The notes below the pieces were generated by a model. It saw nothing but the letters and a program-made list of their open reading frames with translations. It made no database searches and was not told the DNA's origin. Shown here piece after piece: positions 7,697 to 17,524 of a stretch of DNA of 64,000 nucleotides. The translations under genes were made by a program, and so were the position numbers. Position 1 is the stretch's first letter. Each line of letters begins with the position of its first letter. Origin of the DNA: Cognatishimia sp. WU-CL00825 (GTDB taxonomy: Bacteria > Pseudomonadota > Alphaproteobacteria > Rhodobacterales > Rhodobacteraceae); assembly GCF_040364665.1 (NCBI RefSeq), contig NZ_BAABWX010000005.1, positions 62,001 to 126,000 of the forward strand, given 5' to 3'.

Positions 7697-8992
7697 ATGA
7701 CCGAGATTACCCCTGAAATCGAACCTGTGATCAAGCTGGCGTTGTCTGATCTTAAGGCTAAGAGCCCCAAAGATCTTTTGGCCGTCGCCGAAGAGCTTGA
7801 GATCGAAAATGCATCGACCATGCGCAAAGGCGAGATCATGTTCCAAATTCTGCGCGAGCGTGCAGATGAGGGTTGGGAAATTTCAGGCGATGGTGTGTTG
7901 GAAGTGCTGCAAGACGGTTTTGCGTTTTTGCGTTCGCCAGAGGCCAACTATTTACCGGGCCCAGATGATATTTATGTCAGCCCTGATATGATCCGCAGAT
8001 TTTCTTTGCGCACCGGCGATACGGTTACAGGTGTGATGAAGGCCCCAGAGGAAAACGAACGCTATTTTGCCTTGACCGGTGTGGCCACAATCAACTTTGA
8101 AAGCCCGGAAAAAGCCAAGCACAAGATCGCCTTTGATAACTTGACGCCGCTGTATCCTGACGAGCGTCTGAAGATGGAAATCGAGGACCCGACCATCAAG
8201 GATCGGTCCGCGCGTATCATCGACCTGGTTTCCCCGATTGGGAAAGGGCAGCGGTCGTTGATTGTTGCGCCGCCACGGACTGGTAAAACGGTTTTATTGC
8301 AAAACATCGCGCATTCGATCGAGGCCAATCATCCAGAGTGTTATCTGATTGTTTTGCTGATCGATGAACGCCCCGAAGAGGTGACCGATATGCAGCGGTC
8401 AGTTAAGGGCGAAGTGGTTTCTTCGACTTTTGATGAGCCTGCAACGCGCCACGTGGCCGTGTCAGAAATGGTGATCGAAAAAGCCAAGCGCTTGGTGGAA
8501 CATAAACGAGATGTTGTGATTTTACTTGATTCGATCACAAGACTTGGTAGGGCATTCAACACAGTTGTGCCATCCTCTGGTAAGGTTTTGACCGGTGGTG
8601 TGGATGCAAATGCCCTGCAACGCCCCAAGCGTTTCTTTGGTGCTGCGCGCAATATCGAAGAGGGTGGTTCACTGACCATTATCTCGACGGCGTTGATTGA
8701 CACAGGTTCTCGTATGGATGAGGTCATCTTTGAAGAATTCAAAGGCACCGGTAACAGCGAGATTGTTTTGGATCGTAAAGTGGCTGACAAACGCGTCTTC
8801 CCGGCGATCGATATTTTGAAATCTGGTACCCGGAAAGAAGATTTGCTGGTTGATCCAAAAGATCTGCAGAAAACCTTTGTCCTGCGTCGCATTCTGAACC
8901 CAATGGGCACAACAGATGCGGTTGAATTCCTGATCTCAAAACTCAAACAAACCAAGACCAATGGCGAGTTCTTTGATTCAATGAACACCTGA
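7697..8992 (+). CDS. rho: Transcription termination factor Rho
   Basis: Rho is the hexameric RNA-dependent ATPase that ends transcription of untranslated RNA. The 431-residue product has the N-terminal Rho helical domain, the RNA-binding cold-shock fold with [16 protein letters not shown], and the ATPase with A-P-P-R-T-G-K-T near residues 190-197, [10 protein letters not shown], and [10 protein letters not shown]. Length is normal for Alphaproteobacteria, with no long insertion. The 120-base leader between hemJ and rho shows no clear terminator. Rho commonly represses its own gene; nothing here shows it directly. Confidence 0.98.
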   Translation: MTEITPEIEPVIKLALSDLKAKSPKDLLAVAEELEIENASTMRKGEIMFQILRERADEGWEISGDGVLEVLQDGFAFLRSPEANYLPGPDDIYVSPDMIRRFSLRTGDTVTGVMKAPEENERYFALTGVATINFESPEKAKHKIAFDNLTPLYPDERLKMEIEDPTIKDRSARIIDLVSPIGKGQRSLIVAPPRTGKTVLLQNIAHSIEANHPECYLIVLLIDERPEEVTDMQRSVKGEVVSSTFDEPATRHVAVSEMVIEKAKRLVEHKRDVVILLDSITRLGRAFNTVVPSSGKVLTGGVDANALQRPKRFFGAARNIEEGGSLTIISTALIDTGSRMDEVIFEEFKGTGNSEIVLDRKVADKRVFPAIDILKSGTRKEDLLVDPKDLQKTFVLRRILNPMGTTDAVEFLISKLKQTKTNGEFFDSMNT

Positions 8993-8998
8993 TCCGCA

Positions 8999-10297
8999 AT
9001 GGATATGGTGCAAGATACAATTTTTGCTTTGGCGACGGCCCCTGGGAAAGCAGGGGTCGCTGTCGTTCGCGTGTCCGGTGTTGCAGTGTCTGATGTTGCG
9101 GCTGCGTTGTTTGGCGATTTGCCCAAACCCCGCTTTGCGGCGTTGCGCGTGCTAAAAGACGGGCAGGGGCTGCGCCTTGACCAAGCGTTGGTTCTATATT
9201 TCCCAAAAAAGAATAGTTTTACCGGCGAACAGGTTTTAGAACTGCATCTGCACGGGTCTGTGGCTGTGGTAAATTCGGTTTTGCGTGCGCTTGGCGATAT
9301 GCCGGCATTGCGTTTGGCTGAGGCCGGAGAATTCACCCGTCGCGCTTTGGAAAATGGCTGTCTTGATTTGGCGCAGGTCGAAGGCCTGGCAGATCTGATT
9401 GATGCGGAAACCGAAGCGCAGCGGCGACAGGCCTTACGCGTCTTATCTGGCGATCTGGGTAAGATTGCTGATCAATGGCGTAAGGATCTGATCCGTGCGG
9501 CAGCCTTGATAGAGGCCACTATCGATTTTGCAGATGAAGAGGTACCGGTTGACGTCACGCCAGAAGTCACAGCGCTTTTGTCTGATGTGACGGCCAAGCT
9601 GAAGCAAGAGATTACCGGAGTAGAGGCTGCTGAGCGTATTAGAGCAGGATTTGAAGTTGCGATTATTGGTGCGCCAAACGTCGGAAAGTCCACTCTGCTG
9701 AATGCGTTGGCAGGCCGAGACGCGGCGATTACATCGGAATACGCCGGGACAACGCGCGATGTGATCGAAGTTCGAATGGACCTTGCGGGTCTGCCGGTTA
9801 CGTTGCTGGATACCGCTGGATTGCGAGAAACTGAGGACCACGTCGAGGGTATCGGTATTAAGCGTGCCATCGAACGTGCCCAGCAAGCAGATTTACGAGT
9901 GTTTTTGGTAGAGCAGGGCGAAGAGCCAGAACTGGAAGTTCAAGCGCAGGATATCGTGGTGACAGCCAAGGCTGACACTTTGCAGGATAAGGCGGGCGCT
10001 GTGTCTGGTAAAACCGGGCTGGGACTTTCTGGTTTGATTGAACAGGTTACCGAGCGGCTGGCGATGATGGCCGGCCGGTCTGGTATTGCCACACGGGAGC
10101 GGCACCGGCTCGCCATGTTGCGCGCAGATGAAAGCCTAAAATCCGCCAAGTCGGTTTTACAGCTTGGGTCTGATCACTATGATATAGCTGCGGAAGAGTT
10201 GCGTACGGCCATTCGGGCTTTGGATTCTATCGTGGGTCGCATTGATGTTGAAAACCTGTTGGATGAAATCTTCTCGAGTTTTTGCATCGGAAAGTAA
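8999..10297 (+). CDS. mnmE: tRNA uridine-5-carboxymethylaminomethyl modification GTPase MnmE
   Basis: MnmE works with MnmG to modify U34 of certain tRNAs. The 432-residue protein has the N-terminal tetrahydrofolate-binding domain ([10 protein letters not shown]), the helical domain, the inserted G domain with P-loop G-A-P-N-V-G-K-S-T at residues 224-232, T-T-R-D-V-I-E and D-T-A-G-L-R-E, and the C-terminal C-I-G-K motif. The G4 motif reads A-K-A-D instead of the usual N-K-x-D. The start follows the rho stop by only six bases with no clear Shine-Dalgarno sequence; the ATG at 9005 is an alternative. mnmG follows after three bases. Confidence 0.96.
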   Translation: MDMVQDTIFALATAPGKAGVAVVRVSGVAVSDVAAALFGDLPKPRFAALRVLKDGQGLRLDQALVLYFPKKNSFTGEQVLELHLHGSVAVVNSVLRALGDMPALRLAEAGEFTRRALENGCLDLAQVEGLADLIDAETEAQRRQALRVLSGDLGKIADQWRKDLIRAAALIEATIDFADEEVPVDVTPEVTALLSDVTAKLKQEITGVEAAERIRAGFEVAIIGAPNVGKSTLLNALAGRDAAITSEYAGTTRDVIEVRMDLAGLPVTLLDTAGLRETEDHVEGIGIKRAIERAQQADLRVFLVEQGEEPELEVQAQDIVVTAKADTLQDKAGAVSGKTGLGLSGLIEQVTERLAMMAGRSGIATRERHRLAMLRADESLKSAKSVLQLGSDHYDIAAEELRTAIRALDSIVGRIDVENLLDEIFSSFCIGK

Positions 10298-10300
10298 GGA

Positions 10301-12175
10301 GTGTTTCACGTGAAACATTTTGATGTCATTGTTGTTGGTGGTGGGCACGCTGGGTGTGACGCCGCCCATGCGGCTGCGCGCACAGGTGCCAAAACAGCGT
10401 TGGTAACGCTGTCAATGGACGGGATCGGCGTAATGTCATGCAACCCAGCTATTGGCGGACTTGGCAAGGGTCACTTGGTGCGCGAGATCGATGCCCTTGA
10501 CGGGGTGATGGCGCGGGTTGCGGATAAGGCTGGCATTCAATTTAGATTGCTGAATCGACGCAAGGGCCCCGCTGTACAAGGCCCCAGAGCCCAAGCGGAT
10601 CGAAAAATCTATCGTGCTGAAATGCTATCGGAAATGCAGTCTTGCGAAAACCTTGATATCATTGTTGGCGAAGCTGTCGATTTTTTAATGCAGGGTGACA
10701 CGGTTTATGGTGTTCAACTTTCAGATGGCACTGACATCCAAGCAAAATCGGTGGTTCTGACGACTGGCACATTCTTGCGAGGTGTCATTCATATCGGTGA
10801 TGTTTCCAAACCAGGTGGGCGGATGGGTGATAAGCCTTCTGTCAAGCTGGCGGAACGTATTGATGGGTTTGGCCTGAAACTTGGACGCTTAAAGACTGGC
10901 ACGCCGCCGCGTCTGGACGGCCGTACTATTCGCTGGGATGCGCTTGATATGCAGCCGGGTGATGAGGAGCCAGTGCTGTTTTCATTCCTTTCAAAGTCTG
11001 TGACCGCGCCGCAAATCAGTTGTGGGATCACCCATACTAATGAAAAGACCCATGACATTATCAAGAAGAACCTAGATCGTTCTGCGATGTATGGCGGGCA
11101 CATAGATGGTGTTGGTCCGCGATATTGTCCTTCTATCGAAGATAAAGTCGTCAGATTCGCAGATAAAACGTCGCATCAGATCTTTCTTGAACCCGAAGGT
11201 GCGGATGATCACACGGTATATCCCAACGGAATTTCAACTTCGCTACCTGTGGATATTCAGGATCAATATGTCCGGTCCATATTCGGTCTAGAAGATGCTA
11301 AGATCATTCAACCAGGTTACGCCATTGAGTATGACTATGTTGATCCGCGCGCATTGGATGCAGCTTTGGCCGTTCAGTCCGTACCTGGGCTTTATCTTGC
11401 TGGTCAAATTAACGGCACTACAGGCTATGAAGAAGCTGCTGCACAGGGTCTGGTTGCTGGTCTGAACGCTGCGCGAAATGCCCGCGGCGAGGAACCGCAC
11501 TATTTCAGCCGCTCAGATAGCTATATTGGGGTTATGGTCGACGATCTAATAACAAGAGGTGTTTCTGAGCCCTATAGAATGTTCACATCACGCGCAGAGT
11601 TTCGTTTGTCTTTGCGCGCGGACAATGCAGATCAACGCCTGACTCCCATTGGAATACAGCTCGGTTTGGTTGGGCGCGCCCGGAAATCTGCGTTTGACGA
11701 AAAGCAACAAGCATTGGATACAGGGCGAGCCATATTGGACGGTTCAGTCTATACGCCGAAGCAGGCGCAAGCTGTTGGTATCGCAGTTAATAATGATGGC
11801 ACCAAACGGTCTGGGTTTCAATTGCTGGCATTTCCCGACATTGACATTGAAGATATCGAAAAATTGAATCAGGAATTTGCGGGGTTGGATCGTGACATTC
11901 AGATTCAGCTTTCAAAAGACGCACTTTACTCAAACTATATTGAACGTCAGAAACGAGACGTGGACGCGATGCGCCGCGATGAAGCGCAAAAGATCCCAAT
12001 TGATTTCGTTTATGAGGAAATAGATGGGCTTTCGAACGAACTAAAGTTGAAGTTGTCGGCAGCTAGACCTGGGAATTTGGCGCAAGCTGCGCGGGTTGAT
12101 GGGATGACACCCGCAGCATTGACTCTTTTGTTGGCAAAGTTACGGCAGCGACAACGCGAAGTACGGAGCGCCTGA
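10301..12175 (+). CDS. mnmG: tRNA uridine-5-carboxymethylaminomethyl modification enzyme MnmG
   Basis: MnmG is the FAD/NADH partner of MnmE. The 624-residue product opens with the FAD loop [12 protein letters not shown] and shows [26 protein letters not shown] and [15 protein letters not shown]. The first codon is GTG at 10301, encoding M-F-H-V-K-H-F, and a perfect parS palindrome (10302-10317) covers it. TAAGGAG at 10295-10301 sits too close to this GTG but eight bases before the in-frame GTG at 10310, so the real start may be 10310 (M-K-H-F-D-V-I-V). Confidence 0.97.
   Translation: MFHVKHFDVIVVGGGHAGCDAAHAAARTGAKTALVTLSMDGIGVMSCNPAIGGLGKGHLVREIDALDGVMARVADKAGIQFRLLNRRKGPAVQGPRAQADRKIYRAEMLSEMQSCENLDIIVGEAVDFLMQGDTVYGVQLSDGTDIQAKSVVLTTGTFLRGVIHIGDVSKPGGRMGDKPSVKLAERIDGFGLKLGRLKTGTPPRLDGRTIRWDALDMQPGDEEPVLFSFLSKSVTAPQISCGITHTNEKTHDIIKKNLDRSAMYGGHIDGVGPRYCPSIEDKVVRFADKTSHQIFLEPEGADDHTVYPNGISTSLPVDIQDQYVRSIFGLEDAKIIQPGYAIEYDYVDPRALDAALAVQSVPGLYLAGQINGTTGYEEAAAQGLVAGLNAARNARGEEPHYFSRSDSYIGVMVDDLITRGVSEPYRMFTSRAEFRLSLRADNADQRLTPIGIQLGLVGRARKSAFDEKQQALDTGRAILDGSVYTPKQAQAVGIAVNNDGTKRSGFQLLAFPDIDIEDIEKLNQEFAGLDRDIQIQLSKDALYSNYIERQKRDVDAMRRDEAQKIPIDFVYEEIDGLSNELKLKLSAARPGNLAQAARVDGMTPAALTLLLAKLRQRQREVRSA
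10302..10317. promoter_or_regulatory. parS centromere site 1
   Basis: TGTTTCACGTGAAACA is a perfect 16-bp palindrome identical to the consensus parS bound by chromosomal ParB. It lies over the mnmG start, about 3.3 kb from the origin candidate and 3.3 kb before parB. Confidence 0.93.
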
Positions 12176-12177
12176 TT

Positions 12178-12798
12178 GTGGTTCCAGAAAACGTAAAAGC
12201 GCGTCTAGATGTTTCACGTGAAACAATAGAGCGATTGGAAAAACTCGCTGAGTTGCTAGAAAAGTGGAACCCCAAAATCAATCTTGTTTCCAAGTCCACA
12301 ATTGCGGATCTTTGGAACAGGCATATACTTGATTCCACGCAGCTATTTAAAATGTCACCAGATATCGCAGGTCATTGGCTTGATATTGGTAGCGGTGGTG
12401 GGTTTCCGGGATTGGTAGTTGCCATCCTAAATACAGAAAAAAAACGCCCCTGGCAGGTCACGATGATTGAAAGTGACATTCGAAAATGTACTTTTTTAAG
12501 AACTGTTCTGCGCGAAACAGGGGTATCGGCCGAAGTTATCACCAAGCGGATTGAATCGGCGGAACCACAAAACGCTGATGTACTGTCAGCGCGTGCGCTG
12601 GCCGATTTGGACAAACTGAATGGTTTTGCTGAGATACATCTGAAAACCACCGGCGTAGCGCTATTTCCCAAGGGAAATCAGTGGAAAAAAGAGTTGGAAT
12701 TTGCGCAGAAATCGTGGAAGTTCAACCATGAGGCTATTAACAGTGAAACCCAAGAGGGTTCGGTTATCTTAAAGATCGAGGGAATAACACGTGTCTGA
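12178..12798 (+). CDS. rsmG: 16S rRNA (guanine527-N7)-methyltransferase RsmG
   Basis: RsmG methylates N7 of G527 in 16S rRNA with S-adenosylmethionine. The 206-residue product has the family block [13 protein letters not shown] near residue 29, a W-N-R-H-I-L-D-S motif, and the SAM loop [11 protein letters not shown]. The GTG at 12178 follows the mnmG TGA by two bases. The second parS palindrome (12210-12225) encodes residues D-V-S-R-E-T. The stop overlaps parA by eight bases. The local sequence looks somewhat more AT-rich than its neighbours, by eye. Confidence 0.95.
   Translation: MVPENVKARLDVSRETIERLEKLAELLEKWNPKINLVSKSTIADLWNRHILDSTQLFKMSPDIAGHWLDIGSGGGFPGLVVAILNTEKKRPWQVTMIESDIRKCTFLRTVLRETGVSAEVITKRIESAEPQNADVLSARALADLDKLNGFAEIHLKTTGVALFPKGNQWKKELEFAQKSWKFNHEAINSETQEGSVILKIEGITRV
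12210..12225. promoter_or_regulatory. parS centromere site 2
   Basis: A second exact copy of TGTTTCACGTGAAACA lies inside the 5' part of rsmG, in a different reading frame from the copy in mnmG. It is 0.6 kb upstream of parA. Confidence 0.93.
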
Positions 12799-13600
12799 TC
12801 CTATCCGTGGAAGCGGGCCAAAGATAATAGCCGTGGCAAACCAAAAAGGCGGCGTTGGGAAAACAACAACTGCAATCAATCTTGCAGCTGCGCTTGTCGA
12901 AGAGGGCGTACGCGTACTGTTGGTGGATCTTGATCCGCAGGGCAATGCGTCAACGGGTTTGGGAATCGAAACTGATAACCGCAAGTATACAACCTATGAT
13001 CTATTGCTAGGTGACGTGGACTTAAAAGACGTTATCCAGTTTGTCGATCAAGAAGGGCTTGGGATTGTACCGGCGACAGTGGATTTAAGTTCGGCCGATA
13101 TCGAATTGATGGCCAATGAAAAGCGATCTTACCTGTTGTATGACGCGCTGCGACAGCCAGCCATGGATGAATTTGACTGGGATTACATCCTGATCGATTG
13201 CCCGCCTTCGCTGAATTTACTGACGGTCAATGCAATGATTGCCGCGCATTCGGTGCTAATACCGTTGCAAAGTGAGTTTTTTGCGCTCGAAGGCTTGTCG
13301 CAATTGATGTTGACCGTTCGAGAAGTCCGGCAGACAGGCAACCCGAAACTGCGGGTCGAGGGTGTGGTTCTGACAATGTTTGATGCGCGCAATAACCTGT
13401 CGCAACAGGTCGAAGAAGATGCGCGTACAAATTTGGGTGAGTTGGTGTTTCAAACGCGCATTCCACGGAATGTTAGGGTTTCTGAAGCGCCGTCTTTCGC
13501 GCAACCCGTTTTGCAGTATGATCCAACATCAAAGGGTGCAGTGGCCTATCGCCAATTGGCGCAGGAACTGTTGGATAAGCATCTTGGCGTAAGCGCCTAA
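12791..13600 (+). CDS. parA: Chromosome partitioning ATPase ParA
   Basis: ParA forms an ATP-dependent gradient on the nucleoid that moves ParB-parS complexes to the new pole. The 269-residue product carries the deviant Walker A K-G-G-V-G-K-T-T at residues 19-26, [10 protein letters not shown], and the Walker B-like L-I-D-C-P-P-S-L. The family's D-A-R-N-N-L-S motif is also present. It starts with GTG at 12791, overlapping rsmG by eight bases, and has no long N-terminal DNA-binding domain, as expected for a chromosomal (type Ib-like) ParA. parB follows after 20 bases. Confidence 0.97.
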   Translation: MSDPIRGSGPKIIAVANQKGGVGKTTTAINLAAALVEEGVRVLLVDLDPQGNASTGLGIETDNRKYTTYDLLLGDVDLKDVIQFVDQEGLGIVPATVDLSSADIELMANEKRSYLLYDALRQPAMDEFDWDYILIDCPPSLNLLTVNAMIAAHSVLIPLQSEFFALEGLSQLMLTVREVRQTGNPKLRVEGVVLTMFDARNNLSQQVEEDARTNLGELVFQTRIPRNVRVSEAPSFAQPVLQYDPTSKGAVAYRQLAQELLDKHLGVSA

Positions 13601-13620
13601 TATTTTTTTGGAGGCTGGGC

Positions 13621-14514
13621 ATGGTAGAAAACAGAATGAAATCTCGCGGATTGGGTCGTGGTCTTTCTGCATTGATGGCAGATGTAAATGAAACAACAGC
13701 ACCAGTTGATCAAGGTGGCGCCCCGCGTGCGGACCTGATGGTGCCGATTGAAAAGATCCAGCCCAATCCTGATCAACCCCGCCGCAGGTTTGATGCTGAG
13801 CACCTTGAGGATCTGTCAAATTCGATTCGGGAAAAGGGTGTAATTCAACCTTTGATCGTGCGCGAGAAGCCGGGTGATGTGGGCAATTACGAAATCGTTG
13901 CGGGGGAACGCCGCTGGCGGGCTTCGCAAATGGCGCAATTGCATGAGCTGCCTGTTATTGTCCGCGAGTTCAATGATACCGAAGTTCTTGAGATCGCGAT
14001 CATTGAAAACATTCAGCGTGCGGATCTGAACCCGGTTGAAGAAGCCGCGGGCTATCGGGCCTTGATGGAAAAGTTTGGCCATACGCAAGAGGTGCTGTCC
14101 AAAGCGTTGGGCAAGAGCCGGAGTCACATTGCAAATTTGATGCGGCTGCTGAATTTGCCGGATGATATCCAGAGCTTGCTTGAGGAAGGTCAGCTGAGCG
14201 CGGGACATGCGCGTGCGTTGATTACGTCCGATCATGCCAAAGAAATTGCCAAGCGCATTGTTTCAGAAGGCCTGTCTGTACGGCAAACTGAAAGTCTGGT
14301 TAAAAAGTTTGCTTCTGGCGACTTGGACAAGCCTAAAAAGGCACGCCCAGTAAAGGATGCGGATACCAAGGCGCTTGAAGGTGACTTGTCTGCGAACCTA
14401 GGTATGAAGGTTGCAATTGACCATAAACCTGGTGGCGAATCCGGGCAAATCACCATCAAGTATGCGGATATGGATCAGTTGGATGAGATTTGCCGGATCT
14501 TGACCACCACGTAG
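13621..14514 (+). CDS. parB: Chromosome partitioning protein ParB
   Basis: ParB is the CTP-dependent clamp that loads at parS and spreads along DNA. The 297-residue product has the N-terminal ParA-activating segment (R-G-L-G-R-G-L-S-A-L), the CTP-binding G-E-R-R-W-R from residue 95, E-N-I-Q-R-A-D-L-N-P near residue 130, the helix-turn-helix S-K-A-L-G-K-S-R-S-H-I-A-N from about 150, and a C-terminal dimerisation part. GGAGG lies before the ATG. Its two binding sites are in the same operon at 10302 and 12210. A strong terminator follows. Confidence 0.97.
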   Translation: MVENRMKSRGLGRGLSALMADVNETTAPVDQGGAPRADLMVPIEKIQPNPDQPRRRFDAEHLEDLSNSIREKGVIQPLIVREKPGDVGNYEIVAGERRWRASQMAQLHELPVIVREFNDTEVLEIAIIENIQRADLNPVEEAAGYRALMEKFGHTQEVLSKALGKSRSHIANLMRLLNLPDDIQSLLEEGQLSAGHARALITSDHAKEIAKRIVSEGLSVRQTESLVKKFASGDLDKPKKARPVKDADTKALEGDLSANLGMKVAIDHKPGGESGQITIKYADMDQLDEICRILTTT

Positions 14515-14537
14515 TCGCGGTGAAATAGTGTCAAATG

Positions 14538-14558
14538 GGCCGGATTTCCGGCCTTTTT
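14538..14558 (+). terminator. Intrinsic terminator after parB
   Basis: GGCCGG and CCGGCC form a six-pair GC stem with a four-base loop, followed by five T. It ends the hemJ-to-parB run before the convergent DUF454 gene. Confidence 0.85.
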
Positions 14559-14569
14559 GCTGTCTTGGT

Positions 14570-14923
14570 TTAACCGTTTGGGCGCGACCAGATGAACAGC
14601 AAAACACAGCTGAGTGTAATGGCTTGGATAAGCAAGAGCTTTACCGCGAGGCCGATCAGAAGTGAAATTCCAAATACTATTACAATGGATAAAGTCGCCA
14701 GACGTTTGGCCTTTGGATTGATCGCGCCGCGCTCTTGCCATTCGATGATGGGTGGACCGAGTTGGGGATGTTGGAGCATCCAATTGTGTAAACGTTCTGA
14801 GCTGCGGGCAAAGAAGAAGGCTGCGAGCAGCAAAAAGGGTACAGTGGGCAATAGCGGTAAAACGACGCCAATGAGCCCAAAGGCCAGGGCGATTAGGCCA
14901 AGTAAAAGCCAAATATACTGCAT
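14570..14923 (-). CDS. DUF454 (YbaN) family inner membrane protein
   Basis: This 117-residue protein has an N-terminal pair of hydrophobic helices with the family signature G-L-I-G-V-V-L-P-L-L-P-T-V-P-F-L-L-L-A, then F-F-A-R-S-S-E-R-L-H-N-W-M, and two more helices near the C-terminus. The family is widespread in proteobacteria and has no assigned reaction. The ATG lies four bases after the hemW stop, so it is the last gene of rph-rdgB-hemW-DUF454. Confidence 0.88.
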   Translation of the reverse strand: MQYIWLLLGLIALAFGLIGVVLPLLPTVPFLLLAAFFFARSSERLHNWMLQHPQLGPPIIEWQERGAINPKAKRLATLSIVIVFGISLLIGLAVKLLLIQAITLSCVLLFIWSRPNG

Positions 14924-14927
14924 ATTG

Positions 14928-16085
14928 TTATTCCACCAATATCTGGGCCAACAATGTGTTCAGCACCATACGCCCGTCTTGTGTTGCAAACAGATGATTA
15001 CCGGATTGGTGAATCATGCCGATATCTTGCAAATGGGTGAGTGTGCCGGAATTTAAAGTGCGGCCAGAGAGTTTCTTCCAGCGATTTAGATCGACGCCGT
15101 CATTCAGGCGCAGTCCCATCATCATCATTTCATCCGCCTGGTCCGGTAGGGCAATTGGGTTTTGAACGTTTTCGCCACTGCCTTGATCTACGGCATCAAG
15201 CCATTTGTCCGGATTGCGCCAGCATTCAATGGCGTAGCGCTGGCCACCCAGAGTTAGTCGGGCGTGGGCACCGGGTCCGATGCCGGCATAATCGCCATAA
15301 CGCCAGTAGATTTTGTTGTGGATGCTTTCTGAGCCGGGTTTGGCATAGTTAGAGACCTCATAGCCTTCCAAGCCCGCTTGGGCGCAAATTTCGCCTGTGG
15401 CTTGATACATATCGGCGGCCAGATCATCATGCGGTAGGCCGCGCAATTTGCCTTTGGCATATCGGTCACCAAAGGCCGTGCCTGTTTCGATAGTCAGTTG
15501 GTAGAGCGAGAGATGATCTATTGCCATCGACAACGCTTCGCGTAGTTCAGCTTGCCAGTCAGACAGGGTTTGATCTTGGCGCGCATAGATCAGGTCAAAG
15601 CTGACCCGTTCGAATGTAGAGCGGGCGATATCAAAAGCGGCTTTGGCTTCGGCAACAGAATGTATTCGGCCAAGCCGCTGAAGGTCGCGATCGTTCAGTG
15701 CCTGAATGCCCATCGAAATACGGCTGACGCCACCTTGCTGATAGGCCAAAAACCGTCCGGCTTCGACCGAGCCAGGATTGGCCTCGAGGGTGATTTCAAG
15801 ACGATTGGCCGTGGACCAGGTGCTGTAGATCTTTTCAATGATGGATGCGACGATGTCTGGGTCCATCAATGACGGGGTCCCGCCACCAAAGAAAACCGAG
15901 TTCAAAACACGTCCTTTGGTCAATTTTCCAACGCGATCAATTTCCGCTAAATAGGCTCTAAGCCACCTTGATTGGTCTATTTTGCGCGACACATGCGAGT
16001 TGAAATCGCAATAGGGACATTTGGCCTGACAGAAGGGCCAATGGATATACAGGCCAAAGCCCCCGGATTGCCAATCTTCAGCCAA
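14928..16085 (-). CDS. hemW: Radical SAM protein HemW (heme chaperone family)
   Basis: HemW resembles oxygen-independent coproporphyrinogen oxidase but acts as a heme-binding protein. The radical SAM cysteines are C19, C23 and C26 in F-C-Q-A-K-C-P-Y-C-D-F-N-S-H; a fourth cysteine region typical of true HemN is lacking, which favours HemW. F-F-G-G-G-T-P-S and L-E-A-N-P-G-S-V follow. The long frame runs 41 codons into rdgB; I take the TTG at 16085, giving 385 residues with [12 protein letters not shown] and an eight-base overlap with rdgB, which suits translational coupling and the family length. A GTG further upstream in frame is possible. Confidence 0.9.
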   Translation of the reverse strand: MAEDWQSGGFGLYIHWPFCQAKCPYCDFNSHVSRKIDQSRWLRAYLAEIDRVGKLTKGRVLNSVFFGGGTPSLMDPDIVASIIEKIYSTWSTANRLEITLEANPGSVEAGRFLAYQQGGVSRISMGIQALNDRDLQRLGRIHSVAEAKAAFDIARSTFERVSFDLIYARQDQTLSDWQAELREALSMAIDHLSLYQLTIETGTAFGDRYAKGKLRGLPHDDLAADMYQATGEICAQAGLEGYEVSNYAKPGSESIHNKIYWRYGDYAGIGPGAHARLTLGGQRYAIECWRNPDKWLDAVDQGSGENVQNPIALPDQADEMMMMGLRLNDGVDLNRWKKLSGRTLNSGTLTHLQDIGMIHQSGNHLFATQDGRMVLNTLLAQILVE

Positions 16086-16689
16086 AACAGCCAGCCAAGA
16101 ACTGTGCAACCGCACGACCGCGGTGACTGATTTTGTTTTTCTCGACCTTGTCCATTTGCGCACAAGTGATGTCGAGCCCTTCGGGCACAAACATCGGGTC
16201 ATAGCCAAACCCGCCTTCGCCGCGGATTGGCCAGGTCAAGGATCCGGGCATCACGCCTTCGAACACTTCGTCGTGTCCGTCGGGCCAAGCGATGACCAAG
16301 GTGCAGCGGAATTGTGCTGTGCGTGGGGCGTCAGGGCCCACGGCGGTTATTTCGTCATTGGCACGGGTCATGGCCATCATGAAATCACGGCCATTGTCGG
16401 TTTCGGCCCAATCGGCGGTATAGACGCCGGGCGCCCCATTCAATGCATCAATGGTAATGCCACTGTCGTCAGACAGCGCGGGCAGGCCAGTGGCCTTGGC
16501 CGCTGCATGCGCCTTGATACGCGCGTTGCCCACAAAGGTGTCTTCGGTCTCTTCTGGCTCTGGCAGATCCATGTCTGCTGCCCCCACGACGGTCACGCCG
16601 TGAGGAGCCAAGATTTCGCTGATCTCGGTCAATTTGCCTTTGTTGTGTGTGGCAACCAGCAGCTTGTCGCCCGAGAATTTGCGAATCAT
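16078..16689 (-). CDS. rdgB: XTP/dITP diphosphatase (RdgB/HAM1)
   Basis: This enzyme removes inosine and xanthosine triphosphates from the nucleotide pool. The 203-residue product has the family motifs in order: A-T-H-N-K-G-K near residue 13, [32 protein letters not shown], and the C-terminal [10 protein letters not shown]. The ATG overlaps the rph stop as ATGA (16686-16689). Cytoplasmic; it shares a nucleotide-pool theme with maf, mutT and the other Nudix genes of this window. Confidence 0.96.
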   Translation of the reverse strand: MIRKFSGDKLLVATHNKGKLTEISEILAPHGVTVVGAADMDLPEPEETEDTFVGNARIKAHAAAKATGLPALSDDSGITIDALNGAPGVYTADWAETDNGRDFMMAMTRANDEITAVGPDAPRTAQFRCTLVIAWPDGHDEVFEGVMPGSLTWPIRGEGGFGYDPMFVPEGLDITCAQMDKVEKNKISHRGRAVAQFLAGCFG

Positions 16690-17399
16690 CCGACAGCTTC
16701 CAATTGCATGGCGGCCAGTTCGTCGACGCCTTTATCCGCGAGATCCATCAGTTGGTTCATCTGGTCACGCGAAAAAACAGAACCTTCGGCGCTCATTTGC
16801 ACTTCGATCAGGTTCTTGTTGCCTAGCATGATGAAGTTACCATCCACGCCGGCTTCGGAATCTTCTGGGTAATCCAGGTCAAGCACAGGCTGGCCCGCAT
16901 AGATGCCGCAGGAAATTGCCGCCACCGGAGAGATCAGCGGGTCGGTGATGATGTCGCCAGTTTTCATCAATTTGTTCACAGCCAAGCGCAGTGCAACCCA
17001 ACCACCAGTGATCGACGCGCAACGTGTACCGCCGTCGGCTTGGATGACATCGCAATCCACAGTGATTTGGCGTTCGCCCAGGGCAACACGGTCAACGCCT
17101 GCACGCAGGGACCGGCCAATCAGTCGCTGGATTTCAACGGTACGGCCGCCTTGTTTGCCCATGGCAGCCTCGCGCCGCATGCGAGACGAGGTGGAGCGGG
17201 GCAACATGCCATATTCAGCGGTGACCCAACCCAGGCCGGAGCCTTTGATAAAGGGAGGAACGCGTGATTCAAGGGAGGCGGTGCACAGTACATGGGTGTC
17301 GCCCATTTTGATCAGGCAAGACCCTTCGGCGTGTTTGGTGACATTTGTTTCGATCGAAACCGACCGCATTTCGTTTAGCTGACGTCCTGATGGGCGCAT
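16686..17399 (-). CDS. rph: Ribonuclease PH
   Basis: RNase PH is a phosphorolytic 3'-exoribonuclease that trims tRNA precursors. The 237-residue product starts [12 protein letters not shown] and has [17 protein letters not shown] near residue 90, the phosphate-binding [11 protein letters not shown], and D-L-D-Y-x-E-D near 180. The frame extends 23 codons upstream, but the ATG at 17399 gives the family N-terminus exactly. First gene of its minus-strand operon and divergent from hrcA, with 125 bases between the starts. This pairing with hrcA is usual in Alphaproteobacteria. Confidence 0.96.
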   Translation of the reverse strand: MRPSGRQLNEMRSVSIETNVTKHAEGSCLIKMGDTHVLCTASLESRVPPFIKGSGLGWVTAEYGMLPRSTSSRMRREAAMGKQGGRTVEIQRLIGRSLRAGVDRVALGERQITVDCDVIQADGGTRCASITGGWVALRLAVNKLMKTGDIITDPLISPVAAISCGIYAGQPVLDLDYPEDSEAGVDGNFIMLGNKNLIEVQMSAEGSVFSRDQMNQLMDLADKGVDELAAMQLEAVG

Positions 17400-17524
17400 G
17401 GGGGTATCCTCTGATTTCAGGCAATAAAGGTTGGCTCTGGGATACAGGTCTGGGTGGCCAAAGTGCAACCCCGATTGACCTTTATGCTTGCGCGTCCTTC
17501 ACGGCTGCCTAGATTGGGTAGCAT

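Noticed and set aside
8341..9336. 331-codon minus-strand frame over rho and mnmE
   Set aside because: Covers the junction of two certain genes and has the Ser/Thr/Arg-rich composition of an antisense frame.
17400..17524. CIRCE operator before hrcA
   Set aside because: Searched for TTAGCACTC and its inverted partner; not present between rph and hrcA.
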